NCBI GenBank assembly: GCA_964533425.1
Contig: CAZHJG010000009.1
Coordinates: 1-35,027, forward strand
From: CAZHJG01 sp964533425
Lineage (GTDB): Bacteria > Patescibacteriota > Saccharimonadia > Saccharimonadales > UBA4665
Direction: 5' to 3'
Length of the DNA stretch: 35,027 nucleotides
This document shows, piece by piece, positions 29,715 through 35,027 of this stretch. The notes below the pieces were generated by a model that made no database searches, was not told the DNA's origin, and worked only from the letters and a program-made list of their open reading frames with translations. Made by a program: the position numbers and the translations under genes. The number at the start of each line of letters is the position of its first letter. The first letter of the stretch is position 1.

Positions 29715-30230
29715 ATGAAGCGAGTGGCGGTTGTGGGGAGTCCGGGGGTGGGGAAGACGGTGTTTTCCCGGAGGTTGGCTGAGTTGACCGGGTTGCCATT
29801 GGTGCATTTGGATTTTTATTTTCATGACAGGAATCATGACTATGAGCATGATCGAGAGGCGTGGATTAAACGGGTCGAAAAATTAACGGCGGTGGATAAG
29901 TGGATTATCGACGGGAATTATAAGTCGACGTTTCCGCTCCGATTTGCTCGTGCAGACACGATTATCTTTCTGGATTATCCGCGGTGGCGGGCGATGAAGG
30001 GAATATATGTGCGGCGCTGGCGGTATCACAATAAGCTGCGGGCGGACATGCCCGAAGGTTGGGAGGAGAAAATTCCGCGAGATTTTCTGATGTTCGTCTG
30101 GGACTTCAATAGGAAATATCGGCTTCACATTACTGACAGTCTCACCGACGATCATCGCAAAAAACTGATTGTTTTTCGCCGGCCTGCAGACGCGGCGCAT
30201 TATCTTAAAGAGCTGGAGCAAGGCAAGTGA
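29715..30230 (+). CDS. P-loop nucleoside/shikimate-kinase-like protein (FlaR-type)
   Basis: This 171-residue protein has Walker A GSPGVGKT at about residues 8-15 (VAVVGSPGVGKTVFSRRLAELTGLP), then HLDFYFHD, the WIIDGNY strand-turn and an Arg-rich lid (RRWRYHNKLR). This fits the adenylate-kinase-like P-loop proteins often annotated as DNA topology modulation protein FlaR. The real phosphate acceptor is unknown. There is no membrane segment. Its TGA overlaps the GTG of the EVE-domain gene by 4 bases, so the two form a translational pair. No close promoter is evident in the 51 bases after glyQS. Confidence 0.78.
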   Translation: MKRVAVVGSPGVGKTVFSRRLAELTGLPLVHLDFYFHDRNHDYEHDREAWIKRVEKLTAVDKWIIDGNYKSTFPLRFARADTIIFLDYPRWRAMKGIYVRRWRYHNKLRADMPEGWEEKIPRDFLMFVWDFNRKYRLHITDSLTDDHRKKLIVFRRPADAAHYLKELEQGK

Positions 30231-30649
30231 ACTACTGGATTAACACCATCAGCAAGGATCATGTGCTCAAGGGCGTGGAGGGTGGTTTTACGCAGGCGGG
30301 GCATGGGAAGGTTATGGGGGTTAAGCGGTTGCGGGAGGGGGATTGGATTGTGTTTTATAGTCCGAAGACGAGCCTGAAGGATGGGGAGGTGGTGCAGGCG
30401 TTTACGGCGTTGGGGTGGGTGATGGATGAAGCGCCGTATCAGGTGGCGGTGTCGGCGGATTGGCAGCCGTGGCGGCGGAAGGTGGAGTTTGTGAAATGTC
30501 GTGAAATGCCCATTCGACCTCTGATAGATGAGCTCAGTTTTATTAAGGATAAGAGTCGCTGGGGCTATCCGTTTCATTTCGGGTTGTTTAAGATTCCGGA
30601 GGCGGACTTCGAACTTATCAAAAATGCTATGATGAGTGAGGAAGAGTAG
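30227..30649 (+). CDS. EVE domain protein (UPF0310, PUA-like)
   Basis: This 140-residue protein is nearly all one EVE domain. It opens with NYWINTISKDHVLKGVEGGFTQAGHGK, then LREGDWIVFYSP, FTALGWVMDEAPYQV and the DWQPWRRKVEF block that forms the aromatic pocket. It ends with SFIKDKSRWGYPFHFGLFKIPEADF, closely matching UPF0310. EVE domains are PUA-like and are thought to bind modified bases in DNA or RNA; some act in restriction of modified DNA. Here the domain is alone, next to a P-loop kinase. The start is GTG, with a 4-base overlap. The start region is strikingly G-rich. Confidence 0.88.
   Translation: MNYWINTISKDHVLKGVEGGFTQAGHGKVMGVKRLREGDWIVFYSPKTSLKDGEVVQAFTALGWVMDEAPYQVAVSADWQPWRRKVEFVKCREMPIRPLIDELSFIKDKSRWGYPFHFGLFKIPEADFELIKNAMMSEEE
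30628..30633 (+). promoter_or_regulatory. Extended -10 upstream of the 30660 gene
   Basis: TGCTATGAT lies inside the end of the EVE gene (TG at 30625-30626). It is followed by GAGTAGGA before ATG 30660. Confidence 0.4.
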
Positions 30650-30659
30650 GAATACAGCG

Positions 30660-31220
30660 ATGGCCGAAACGGATTTTGAGCGACGGAGCGACCGGTATAA
30701 AGCGTGGTATTTGACGCGGGCCACCAGCCTGGCCGGGTTGTTTTCGCTGCATCATTTTAATCGTGGCGAGACGGTGGCTATTGATCTGAAGGGGATACAA
30801 GACTTTGGGGCGCCGCTGTTTGAACGGGCGCTGCTGAAGGGGATAATTGTTGAGCCGCGGAACTGTCTCGTGCAGGTGACTGGCATTAGCTTTACACGTA
30901 TGGGCAAGCCGGACATCAGCTACACAGGGATGGACGAAGTGAAGGGGCGGATAATTGGTTTGTCGGTGAAGGCAGCGGTTCCAACACCGGTCGGTTCGCA
31001 AGAAACTATCGTGTACTCGACGCTGCAGGAGAACGGGCAGGCTGCGTACTACCTGCTTGACGAGTTGGCTGAGGCTGAGCGCACGGGGCGGCCCGACAGT
31101 GAGCGGCTCTATTGGCCGTTGGCGCGATATGCCGGACTCATGGTGGGCGGTGAGGCGCTCTTCGGAGAAGTTAGGCGGTCACGGCCTTTCGACAATCAGC
31201 CTGATGTGAAGGTTGTATAA
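30660..31220 (+). CDS. Hypothetical protein
   Basis: From ATG 30660 the protein has 186 residues; an in-frame GTG at 30636 is possible but lies within the preceding promoter. It is soluble and mixed alpha/beta (ETVAIDLKGIQDFGAPLFERALLKGIIVEPRNCLVQVTGISFTRMGKPDISYTGMDEV), with a C-terminal helical part (YYLLDELAEAERTGRPDSERLYWPLARYAGLMVGGEALFGEVRRSRPF). I do not recognise the family. Its stop codon is also part of the -10 of the next gene. Grouping with the EVE and P-loop genes on one strand suggests joint expression only. Confidence 0.65.
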   Translation: MAETDFERRSDRYKAWYLTRATSLAGLFSLHHFNRGETVAIDLKGIQDFGAPLFERALLKGIIVEPRNCLVQVTGISFTRMGKPDISYTGMDEVKGRIIGLSVKAAVPTPVGSQETIVYSTLQENGQAAYYLLDELAEAERTGRPDSERLYWPLARYAGLMVGGEALFGEVRRSRPFDNQPDVKVV

Positions 31221-31221
31221 T
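31216..31221 (+). promoter_or_regulatory. -10 element of the PspC gene
   Basis: TATAAT overlaps the stop codon of the preceding gene and ends 6 bases before ATG 31228. Confidence 0.55.
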
Positions 31222-31227
31222 TGAGGC

Positions 31228-31428
31228 ATGGCGCAAGAGACGAAACGACTGTATCGCTCACGGGACGATCGGATGATTGCCGGGGTGTGTGGCGGGCTGG
31301 CGGAGTATTTTAATGTTGATCCGGTGATTGTGCGGTTGATCGCTTTGTTGCTGCTGTTGCCGGGTGGGCTGCCGGGCTTCGTGCCGTACGTGATCATGTG
31401 GCTGGTGGTGCCGCTGAAGCCGCTGTAA
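31228..31428 (+). CDS. PspC domain membrane protein
   Basis: This 66-residue protein is a minimal PspC domain. KRLYRSRDDRMIAGVCGGLAEYFNVDPVIVRLIA is the conserved amphipathic start, followed by one long hydrophobic segment (LLLLLPGGLPGFVPYVIMWLVVPL). In proteobacteria PspC senses envelope stress with PspA and PspB. In other phyla short PspC proteins occur alone and their role is unclear. No pspA or pspB is nearby. It has a leaderless-type start. Confidence 0.9.
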   Translation: MAQETKRLYRSRDDRMIAGVCGGLAEYFNVDPVIVRLIALLLLLPGGLPGFVPYVIMWLVVPLKPL

Positions 31429-31443
31429 GGGCAACGAAACTGC

Positions 31444-31449
31444 TATAAT
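31444..31449 (+). promoter_or_regulatory. Extended -10 promoter of the 31483 operon
   Basis: TGCTATAAT (TG at 31441-31442). It has a leader of about 27 bases with AAGGGA before ATG 31483. Confidence 0.55.
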
Positions 31450-31482
31450 CAATAAAACCTAAAAGGGTGGGCAAGGGACTGC

Positions 31483-32034
31483 ATGAGCTATATTGAAGCC
31501 CAAACCGCCCGGCCAACACTGGAACAGATGAACCAGGTCCTGGAAGTCGGTACTGACATGGGGCGCGAACAAGGCTGTCTAATGGAAGGCTATAAGCCCT
31601 CCGATGCCTATTTCTTTTTGCCCAAAGAAGTCGACCACGTACTGGCCCACGACCACAAGTATCGACCGACCGACTTTCTGACCCGGCGCTTTATTGGCCG
31701 GATTGGCCTTACCAATGAGGCCCACTGGCAAGTACATATTGGTGAATCCTGCCTAGTGCATCATGTCAACAAGCGCCAGACTGGTGGCTACAAGGCCTGG
31801 TATAAGCTGGAATGGTCTGATGAACAGGTGCTCCTCGCCAGCCGGACGATGCACCAGTATGATCCGGATCCGGAGATCCAAGACAAAATACACACTGAAT
31901 TATTGAACTACGCCGGCTGTGAGCGGCTGCTGAGAAGGCTGGCGGACTTTCGTGGTGATTCACAGGACCGAGCGCAGGAGGGCGCCAGGCCCGTGCTGGA
32001 GGCGCTTGTCCTTGAGGCCTTGATGGTGCTATGA
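31483..32034 (+). CDS. Hypothetical protein
   Basis: This 183-residue soluble protein has no family that I can name. The central part is rich in His and Tyr (VDHVLAHDHKYRPTDFLTRRFIGRIGL, HWQVHIGESCLVHHVNKRQTGGYKAWYKLEW), and the C-terminus is helical and charged, ending in Leu/Glu-rich repeats (LEALVLEALMVL). There is no signal peptide. Its stop overlaps the ATG of the next membrane protein by 4 bases, so they are translated together. Confidence 0.65.
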   Translation: MSYIEAQTARPTLEQMNQVLEVGTDMGREQGCLMEGYKPSDAYFFLPKEVDHVLAHDHKYRPTDFLTRRFIGRIGLTNEAHWQVHIGESCLVHHVNKRQTGGYKAWYKLEWSDEQVLLASRTMHQYDPDPEIQDKIHTELLNYAGCERLLRRLADFRGDSQDRAQEGARPVLEALVLEALMVL

Positions 32035-32711
32035 GGCGCTTCAAGGAAGCAGTTAAGCAGGATATCATTGGGTTTTTGTTCTTCTGGTTTTTGCTGGGCG
32101 CTGGTTTTATCTGGCTGGGCAGCGCCTATGGCTGGCTGCAGATTGATGATGCCAGTAAGATCAACGGCACCGTGTTGTGGCTGACGGCGCTGGCCATTTT
32201 CTGGTATGCCTACGAAACGTATCAACTCAAAAAGAGCACGGCGGAGCAGGTCGATTTGCGGGAAGAGATCATGCTGAATGAATTTTTGCCGATTCTGGAG
32301 CCGTTCGGGCGGGGCCGTAGCGCGGTGCTTGGGAGCAACAAGTTTAATACATTAGGTGTTCGGAATTTGGGCAAGGGTCCGGCAAAATACATCTTTATTA
32401 CCATCGGTGGCACGCGAGTGAGTATTAATAATAGCCTTGGGGCGGGGGAGGCGGCGGCGGTGCGGAGCAGGCCGGAATTAAACAAAGCCGTGGCCGCGCT
32501 GGTGACTGACTCGCCCAAAAGCGTTAAGCTAAACTTAGCCTACCAGGATATTTATGGGCGCGTGTTTAGGACCGACAACATTACGCTCGATAAAACAGGC
32601 CACGCCAAAAGCTACGCGCTGCGCGAGGGTACCTGGGATTTTAAACGTATAACCAATCGGAAGGGAGCGGGAAATGGCGTACGACGAGGGGCTCGAAAAA
32701 CGCATCGATGA
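32031..32711 (+). CDS. Two-span membrane protein, unknown function
   Basis: This 226-residue protein has two hydrophobic segments at about residues 12-35 (IIGFLFFWFLLGAGFIWLGSA) and 48-62 (VLWLTALAIFWYAYETY). A soluble domain with beta-like strands follows (NTLGVRNLGKGPAKYIFITIGGTRVSI, SVKLNLAYQDIYGRVFRTDNI). The domain resembles the globular part of other small two-span proteins of this kind, but there is no family name that I trust. The last 38 bases overlap the TfoX-like gene in another frame, with a Lys/Arg-rich tail here. Confidence 0.65.
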   Translation: MRRFKEAVKQDIIGFLFFWFLLGAGFIWLGSAYGWLQIDDASKINGTVLWLTALAIFWYAYETYQLKKSTAEQVDLREEIMLNEFLPILEPFGRGRSAVLGSNKFNTLGVRNLGKGPAKYIFITIGGTRVSINNSLGAGEAAAVRSRPELNKAVAALVTDSPKSVKLNLAYQDIYGRVFRTDNITLDKTGHAKSYALREGTWDFKRITNRKGAGNGVRRGARKTHR

Positions 32712-33009
32712 GGTTCTCGGGGAGTGGGGGCTGCAGCTGGCCAAGAAAAAGATGTTCGGCGGCATCGGTTACTTAGTGCAGGGCAATATGTGCTTCGGCA
32801 TCAGCCGGGACAAGTTGCTGGTGCGCAGTGATGAAGCAGGCGCCAAAGCTATGTTGCAGCGGACAAACACCGAGCCGTTCCAGATGGGCAAGATGCCACC
32901 ATCAACCACCTGGGTTTTGGCCGGCGGCGAAGCTATTGCCAGCTCTGAAAAACTCAGCGAACTGATGGCGATCGGCCGCGACTACGCGCTGTCGCTGCCA
33001 CCCAAGTAG
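32674..33009 (+). CDS. TfoX N-terminal domain family protein
   Basis: This 111-residue protein matches the TfoX-N family: helix DEGLEKRIDEVLGEWG, then KKMFGGIGYLVQGNMCFGISRDKLLVRSD, and the C-terminal TTWVLAGGEAIASSEKLSELMAIGRDYALSL. In gamma-proteobacteria full TfoX (Sxy) activates competence genes with CRP. Stand-alone TfoX-N domains are widespread and of unknown role, so no competence function should be assumed. It starts inside the preceding gene, with GGAAGGGAG as ribosome-binding site, and overlaps it by 38 bases. Confidence 0.88.
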   Translation: MAYDEGLEKRIDEVLGEWGLQLAKKKMFGGIGYLVQGNMCFGISRDKLLVRSDEAGAKAMLQRTNTEPFQMGKMPPSTTWVLAGGEAIASSEKLSELMAIGRDYALSLPPK

Positions 33010-33029
33010 AGCCGCAGTAAAAAAGCCGC

Positions 33030-33058
33030 TTGATTTTTTAGCTGGCGAGGCATATATT
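33030..33058 (+). promoter_or_regulatory. Promoter of the DUF1761 gene
   Basis: TTGATT (33030-33035), a 17-bp spacer and TATATT (33053-33058), followed by a strong AGGAGGGA (33073-33080) before ATG 33086. Confidence 0.55.
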
Positions 33059-33085
33059 CCAAACTATAACGTAGGAGGGACGGGT

Positions 33086-33505
33086 ATGAAGGTTGATGTT
33101 AATTTGTGGGCGATACTGCTCGCCGGTGTGTCGAGCATGATCATCGGCATGATTTATTATATGGATTCGGTCCTGGGTAAAGAGTGGAAAGAGGCCGCCA
33201 AGATCGACAACAAGCGCTTTGAAAAAGAGATGCCGCGGGTCATGCCGTGGGTGTTCGTCGGTGCTTTGGTGACAGCCTATGTGGTGGCCTATGTGACATT
33301 CCTGTACCACCAGTTCTTTAATGATTCCTGGCTGCGGTCTGGCGTGGTGACGGCGCTGATCCTGTGGCTAGGCCTGTCGGCTACCAGCCTGTTTATTCAT
33401 GGTGTTTTAGAGCAGCGACGGCGCTCACTGATCGTCATCGCGCTCGGTAACCGCTTGCTGTCTATCCTGGCGATGGGTTTGATTATCGGCTGGCTGCACC
33501 CTTAG
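33086..33505 (+). CDS. DUF1761 family membrane protein
   Basis: This 139-residue protein has four hydrophobic segments. The first, LWAILLAGVSSMIIGMIYYM, is followed by DSVLGKEWKEAAKID, the typical DUF1761 pattern in which a short glycine-containing span precedes a charged W-containing loop. Three further spans lie at about residues 53-72, 85-103 and 114-134. The function of DUF1761 is not known. It has a strong ribosome-binding site and its own promoter. A repeat of the AAGATCCAAGATCT family begins two bases after its stop. Confidence 0.78.
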   Translation: MKVDVNLWAILLAGVSSMIIGMIYYMDSVLGKEWKEAAKIDNKRFEKEMPRVMPWVFVGALVTAYVVAYVTFLYHQFFNDSWLRSGVVTALILWLGLSATSLFIHGVLEQRRRSLIVIALGNRLLSILAMGLIIGWLHP

Positions 33506-33507
33506 CT

Positions 33508-33535
33508 AGATCTTGGTTCTTGGATCTTAGATCTT
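33508..33535. repeat. AAGATCCAAGATCT-family repeat, copy C
   Basis: AGATCTTGG followed by TTCTTGGATCTTAGATCTT is the inverse-orientation relative of copy A (1591-1620) and of the arms of copy B (9766-9832). Confidence 0.65.
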
Positions 33536-33544
33536 CGAGGCAAC

Positions 33545-33561
33545 CTTAAGTTTTTCTTAAG
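33545..33561 (+). promoter_or_regulatory. CTTAA direct-repeat box, site 3
   Basis: CTTAA at 33545 and 33556, 11 bp apart and joined by a T-tract (CTTAAGTTTTTCTTAAGTT), lie 50-65 bp upstream of the -10 of the helicase gene. Confidence 0.45.
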
Positions 33562-33587
33562 TTTTCAGAAAGATTTCAGCGCATCTT

Positions 33588-33616
33588 TTGCCGGGGTGTC
33601 GACCCGATGCTACAAT
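33588..33616 (+). promoter_or_regulatory. Promoter of the PIF1-like helicase gene
   Basis: TTGCCG (33588-33593), a 17-bp spacer and TACAAT (33611-33616) preceded by TGC, ending 8 bases before ATG 33625. A CCCGAT/ATCGGG inverted repeat (33603-33620) straddles the -10. Confidence 0.6.
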
Positions 33617-33624
33617 CGGGGTCT

Positions 33625-35027
33625 ATGCGGCAAAGGCAGGCCTTGAGCGTGATGCTGAGTGGCGCCAACGTTTTTCTGACGGGCGCCCCAGGAGCGGGTA
33701 AGACGTATGTGCTGAATCAGTACGTGCAGCGGGCGGAGCGTGCCGGCAAAAAGGTGGCAGTCACGGCCAGTACCGGCATCGCGGCCAGTCACATCGGTGG
33801 CACGACGATCCATGCCTGGTCCGGGCTGGGCATACTCGATAGCCTGAGCGCGGATGAGCTGAAGAAGCTGGGGGCACGGGAACGGCTGATCAAACGCTAC
33901 AATAACACCGACGTGCTGGTGATCGACGAGGTCTCGATGCTGCATGGGCAACGGTTGGATATGTTGAACCGGCTGGCTAAAGCGTTGCGCTCATCAGCGG
34001 CTCCCTTTGGTGGTCTGCAAGTGGTGTTGGTCGGCGATTTGTTCCAGCTGCCGCCCGTCAGCCGAGGCAGTGGGGACTTTGACTTCGTGCATCTTTCTGA
34101 AGCTTGGCAAGAGCTTGATCTGCAGATCTGTTATCTGACTGAGCAACACCGGCAGCAGGATGACGACGAATTGCTGGGGCTGCTGGAAGCCATGCGGCAG
34201 AACGTGGTGAGTGACGCGCATCGGGAGCTGCTGAAGAGCCGGCTCAGTCTGGCGACGGCGGCCGGCGAGCAGGGCAATAATTTGACCAGGTTGTACGCCC
34301 ACAACGTCGACGTCGAAAGCATTAATCAACGCCATCTGGCGGCCTTGCCCGGGCAGGCCAGCTTCTTTGAGCGGCGGGCCCGGGGTGGCAAGGCCAAGAT
34401 CGAGCAGCTGGCCAAGGGCTTGTTGGCTCCCGAAGTTCTGGAGCTCAAGCCCGGCGCCGAAGTCATGTTTGTGGCTAATAATTTTGCCGAGGGTTTCGTG
34501 AACGGCAGCCGCGGTCGGGTGCTGGCCATCGAAGATGATGTACCGGTGGTGCGACTACTGAATGGCCGCCGGGTATTCGTGGAACCGTACACCTGGACGC
34601 TCAGCGAAGACGGCAAGGTGCGAGCCGAGATCAGTCAGTTGCCACTGCGGCTGGCCTGGGCCATTACCATCCACAAGAGCCAGGGCATGAGCCTGGATGC
34701 GGCCGAGATTGATCTGGGCCGAGCCTTCACGCCGGGCATGGGCTATGTGGCACTCAGTCGGGTGCGCAGCCTCGACGGACTGTACTTGCGAGCTATTAAC
34801 GCTATGGCGCTCACCATGCACGCCGACATTTACGAACTGGACATGCGTCTCAGGGCTGCCTCGGCGTTGTTGGCGCGGACCACGGCTGATGCCGCAGACG
34901 AAGAGCCTGTGGTTGCTGCTAAGTCGTCAGCCGCGCCCGTCGATCAAGCATTGTTTGACAAGCTGAAAAACTGGCGGCTACAGCGGGCCAAGGCCGAGCA
35001 TATTCCCGCCTACCTTATTGCCCACAA
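33625..35027 (+). CDS. PIF1/RecD-like DNA helicase with HRDC domain start (cut by window edge)
   Basis: This open frame of at least 467 codons runs off the right edge. Superfamily 1B helicase motifs are all present: Walker A GAPGAGKT near residue 21, TASTGIAASHIGGTTIHAW, Walker B VLVIDEVSM, GDLFQLPPV, the TEQHRQ block, and motifs V-VI in WAITIHKSQGMSLDAAEIDLG and GYVALSRVRSLDGLYL. After a Pro/Ala linker, LFDKLKNWRLQRAKAEHIPAYLI is the start of an HRDC domain, a DNA-binding module also found on RecQ. PIF1-type helicases unwind 5'-3', resolve G-quadruplexes and forked DNA. It is controlled by its own leaderless-type promoter with upstream CTTAA boxes. Confidence 0.9.
   Translation, partial: MRQRQALSVMLSGANVFLTGAPGAGKTYVLNQYVQRAERAGKKVAVTASTGIAASHIGGTTIHAWSGLGILDSLSADELKKLGARERLIKRYNNTDVLVIDEVSMLHGQRLDMLNRLAKALRSSAAPFGGLQVVLVGDLFQLPPVSRGSGDFDFVHLSEAWQELDLQICYLTEQHRQQDDDELLGLLEAMRQNVVSDAHRELLKSRLSLATAAGEQGNNLTRLYAHNVDVESINQRHLAALPGQASFFERRARGGKAKIEQLAKGLLAPEVLELKPGAEVMFVANNFAEGFVNGSRGRVLAIEDDVPVVRLLNGRRVFVEPYTWTLSEDGKVRAEISQLPLRLAWAITIHKSQGMSLDAAEIDLGRAFTPGMGYVALSRVRSLDGLYLRAINAMALTMHADIYELDMRLRAASALLARTTADAADEEPVVAAKSSAAPVDQALFDKLKNWRLQRAKAEHIPAYLIAH

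Noticed and set aside
32674..33009. Competence regulator TfoX/Sxy
   Set aside because: Only the N-terminal domain is present and there are no competence genes nearby. A family name is all that can be supported.
1..35027. tRNA or rRNA genes and CRISPR arrays
   Set aside because: Looked for in all gaps. No cloverleaf with a GTTCGAATC-type arm and no regular repeat-spacer pattern was found.

Overview
The window looks like part of a metagenome-assembled genome of a candidate-phyla-radiation (Patescibacteria) bacterium, most probably Saccharibacteria-like. The reasons are compact housekeeping genes joined by 4-base stop/start overlaps, short versions of several proteins (ExoVII large subunit, short-form HPF), a CTP synthase with a clade-like variant of the substrate motif, the order prfB-ftsE-ftsX-CHAP hydrolase-S41 protease, and UGA used as a normal stop with RF2 present, which argues against the UGA-recoding lineages. 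The taxonomic call is inference from gene content. A run of N flanked by Illumina adapter sequence inside serS shows that this is a draft assembly.

Layout. 1-3943: zincin-like metallopeptidase, membrane protein, msrA, HAD phosphatase, PD-(D/E)XK nuclease and a membrane protein. 4061-9767: small coiled-coil protein, serS (damaged by adapter), hpf, a convergent AT-richer orphan, secA. 9838-17067: M16 peptidase, prfB, ftsE-ftsX, a PcsB-like CHAP hydrolase, a GIY-YIG nuclease cassette with 31-bp inverted ends, and an S41 protease. 17131-20099: AT-rich orphan, pyrG, a repeat cluster and a stand-alone receiver protein. 20125-22190: minus-strand RNA methylase-rpmA pair and a second repeat cluster. 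22191-25085: tight operon of a flippase-like membrane protein, xseA, xseB and a FAM173-like methyltransferase. 25086-27929: divergent membrane proteins, then a degenerate sensor/receiver pair in an operon with recO. 27978-33505: small protein, glyS, P-loop kinase, EVE-domain protein, PspC, several hypotheticals, TfoX-N and DUF1761. 33625-end: PIF1-like helicase with the start of an HRDC domain, running off the window.

How the genes work together. The window is mainly housekeeping: translation (serS, prfB, glyS, rpmA, hpf, msrA), secretion (secA), cell-wall remodelling at division (FtsEX plus CHAP hydrolase plus S41 protease) and DNA repair/recombination (xseAB, recO, PIF1-like helicase, RecB-like nuclease).

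Most interesting signals. (1) A GIY-YIG nuclease exactly bounded by 31-bp perfect inverted repeats, one of which supplies its stop codon; a related solo repeat elsewhere keeps its hairpin through compensatory changes. (2) A sensor-like protein with Glu in place of the phospho-accepting His, next to a receiver with Glu in place of the phospho-accepting Asp, both co-transcribed with recO. (3) Seventeen genes with a -10 hexamer ending 6-8 bases before the start codon, predicting widespread leaderless mRNAs. (4) A 107-bp inverted repeat flanking 2.5 kb of essential genes. (5) A palindrome inserted in frame in an RNA methylase gene. (6) Three promoters preceded by CTTAA direct repeats spaced 11 bp.
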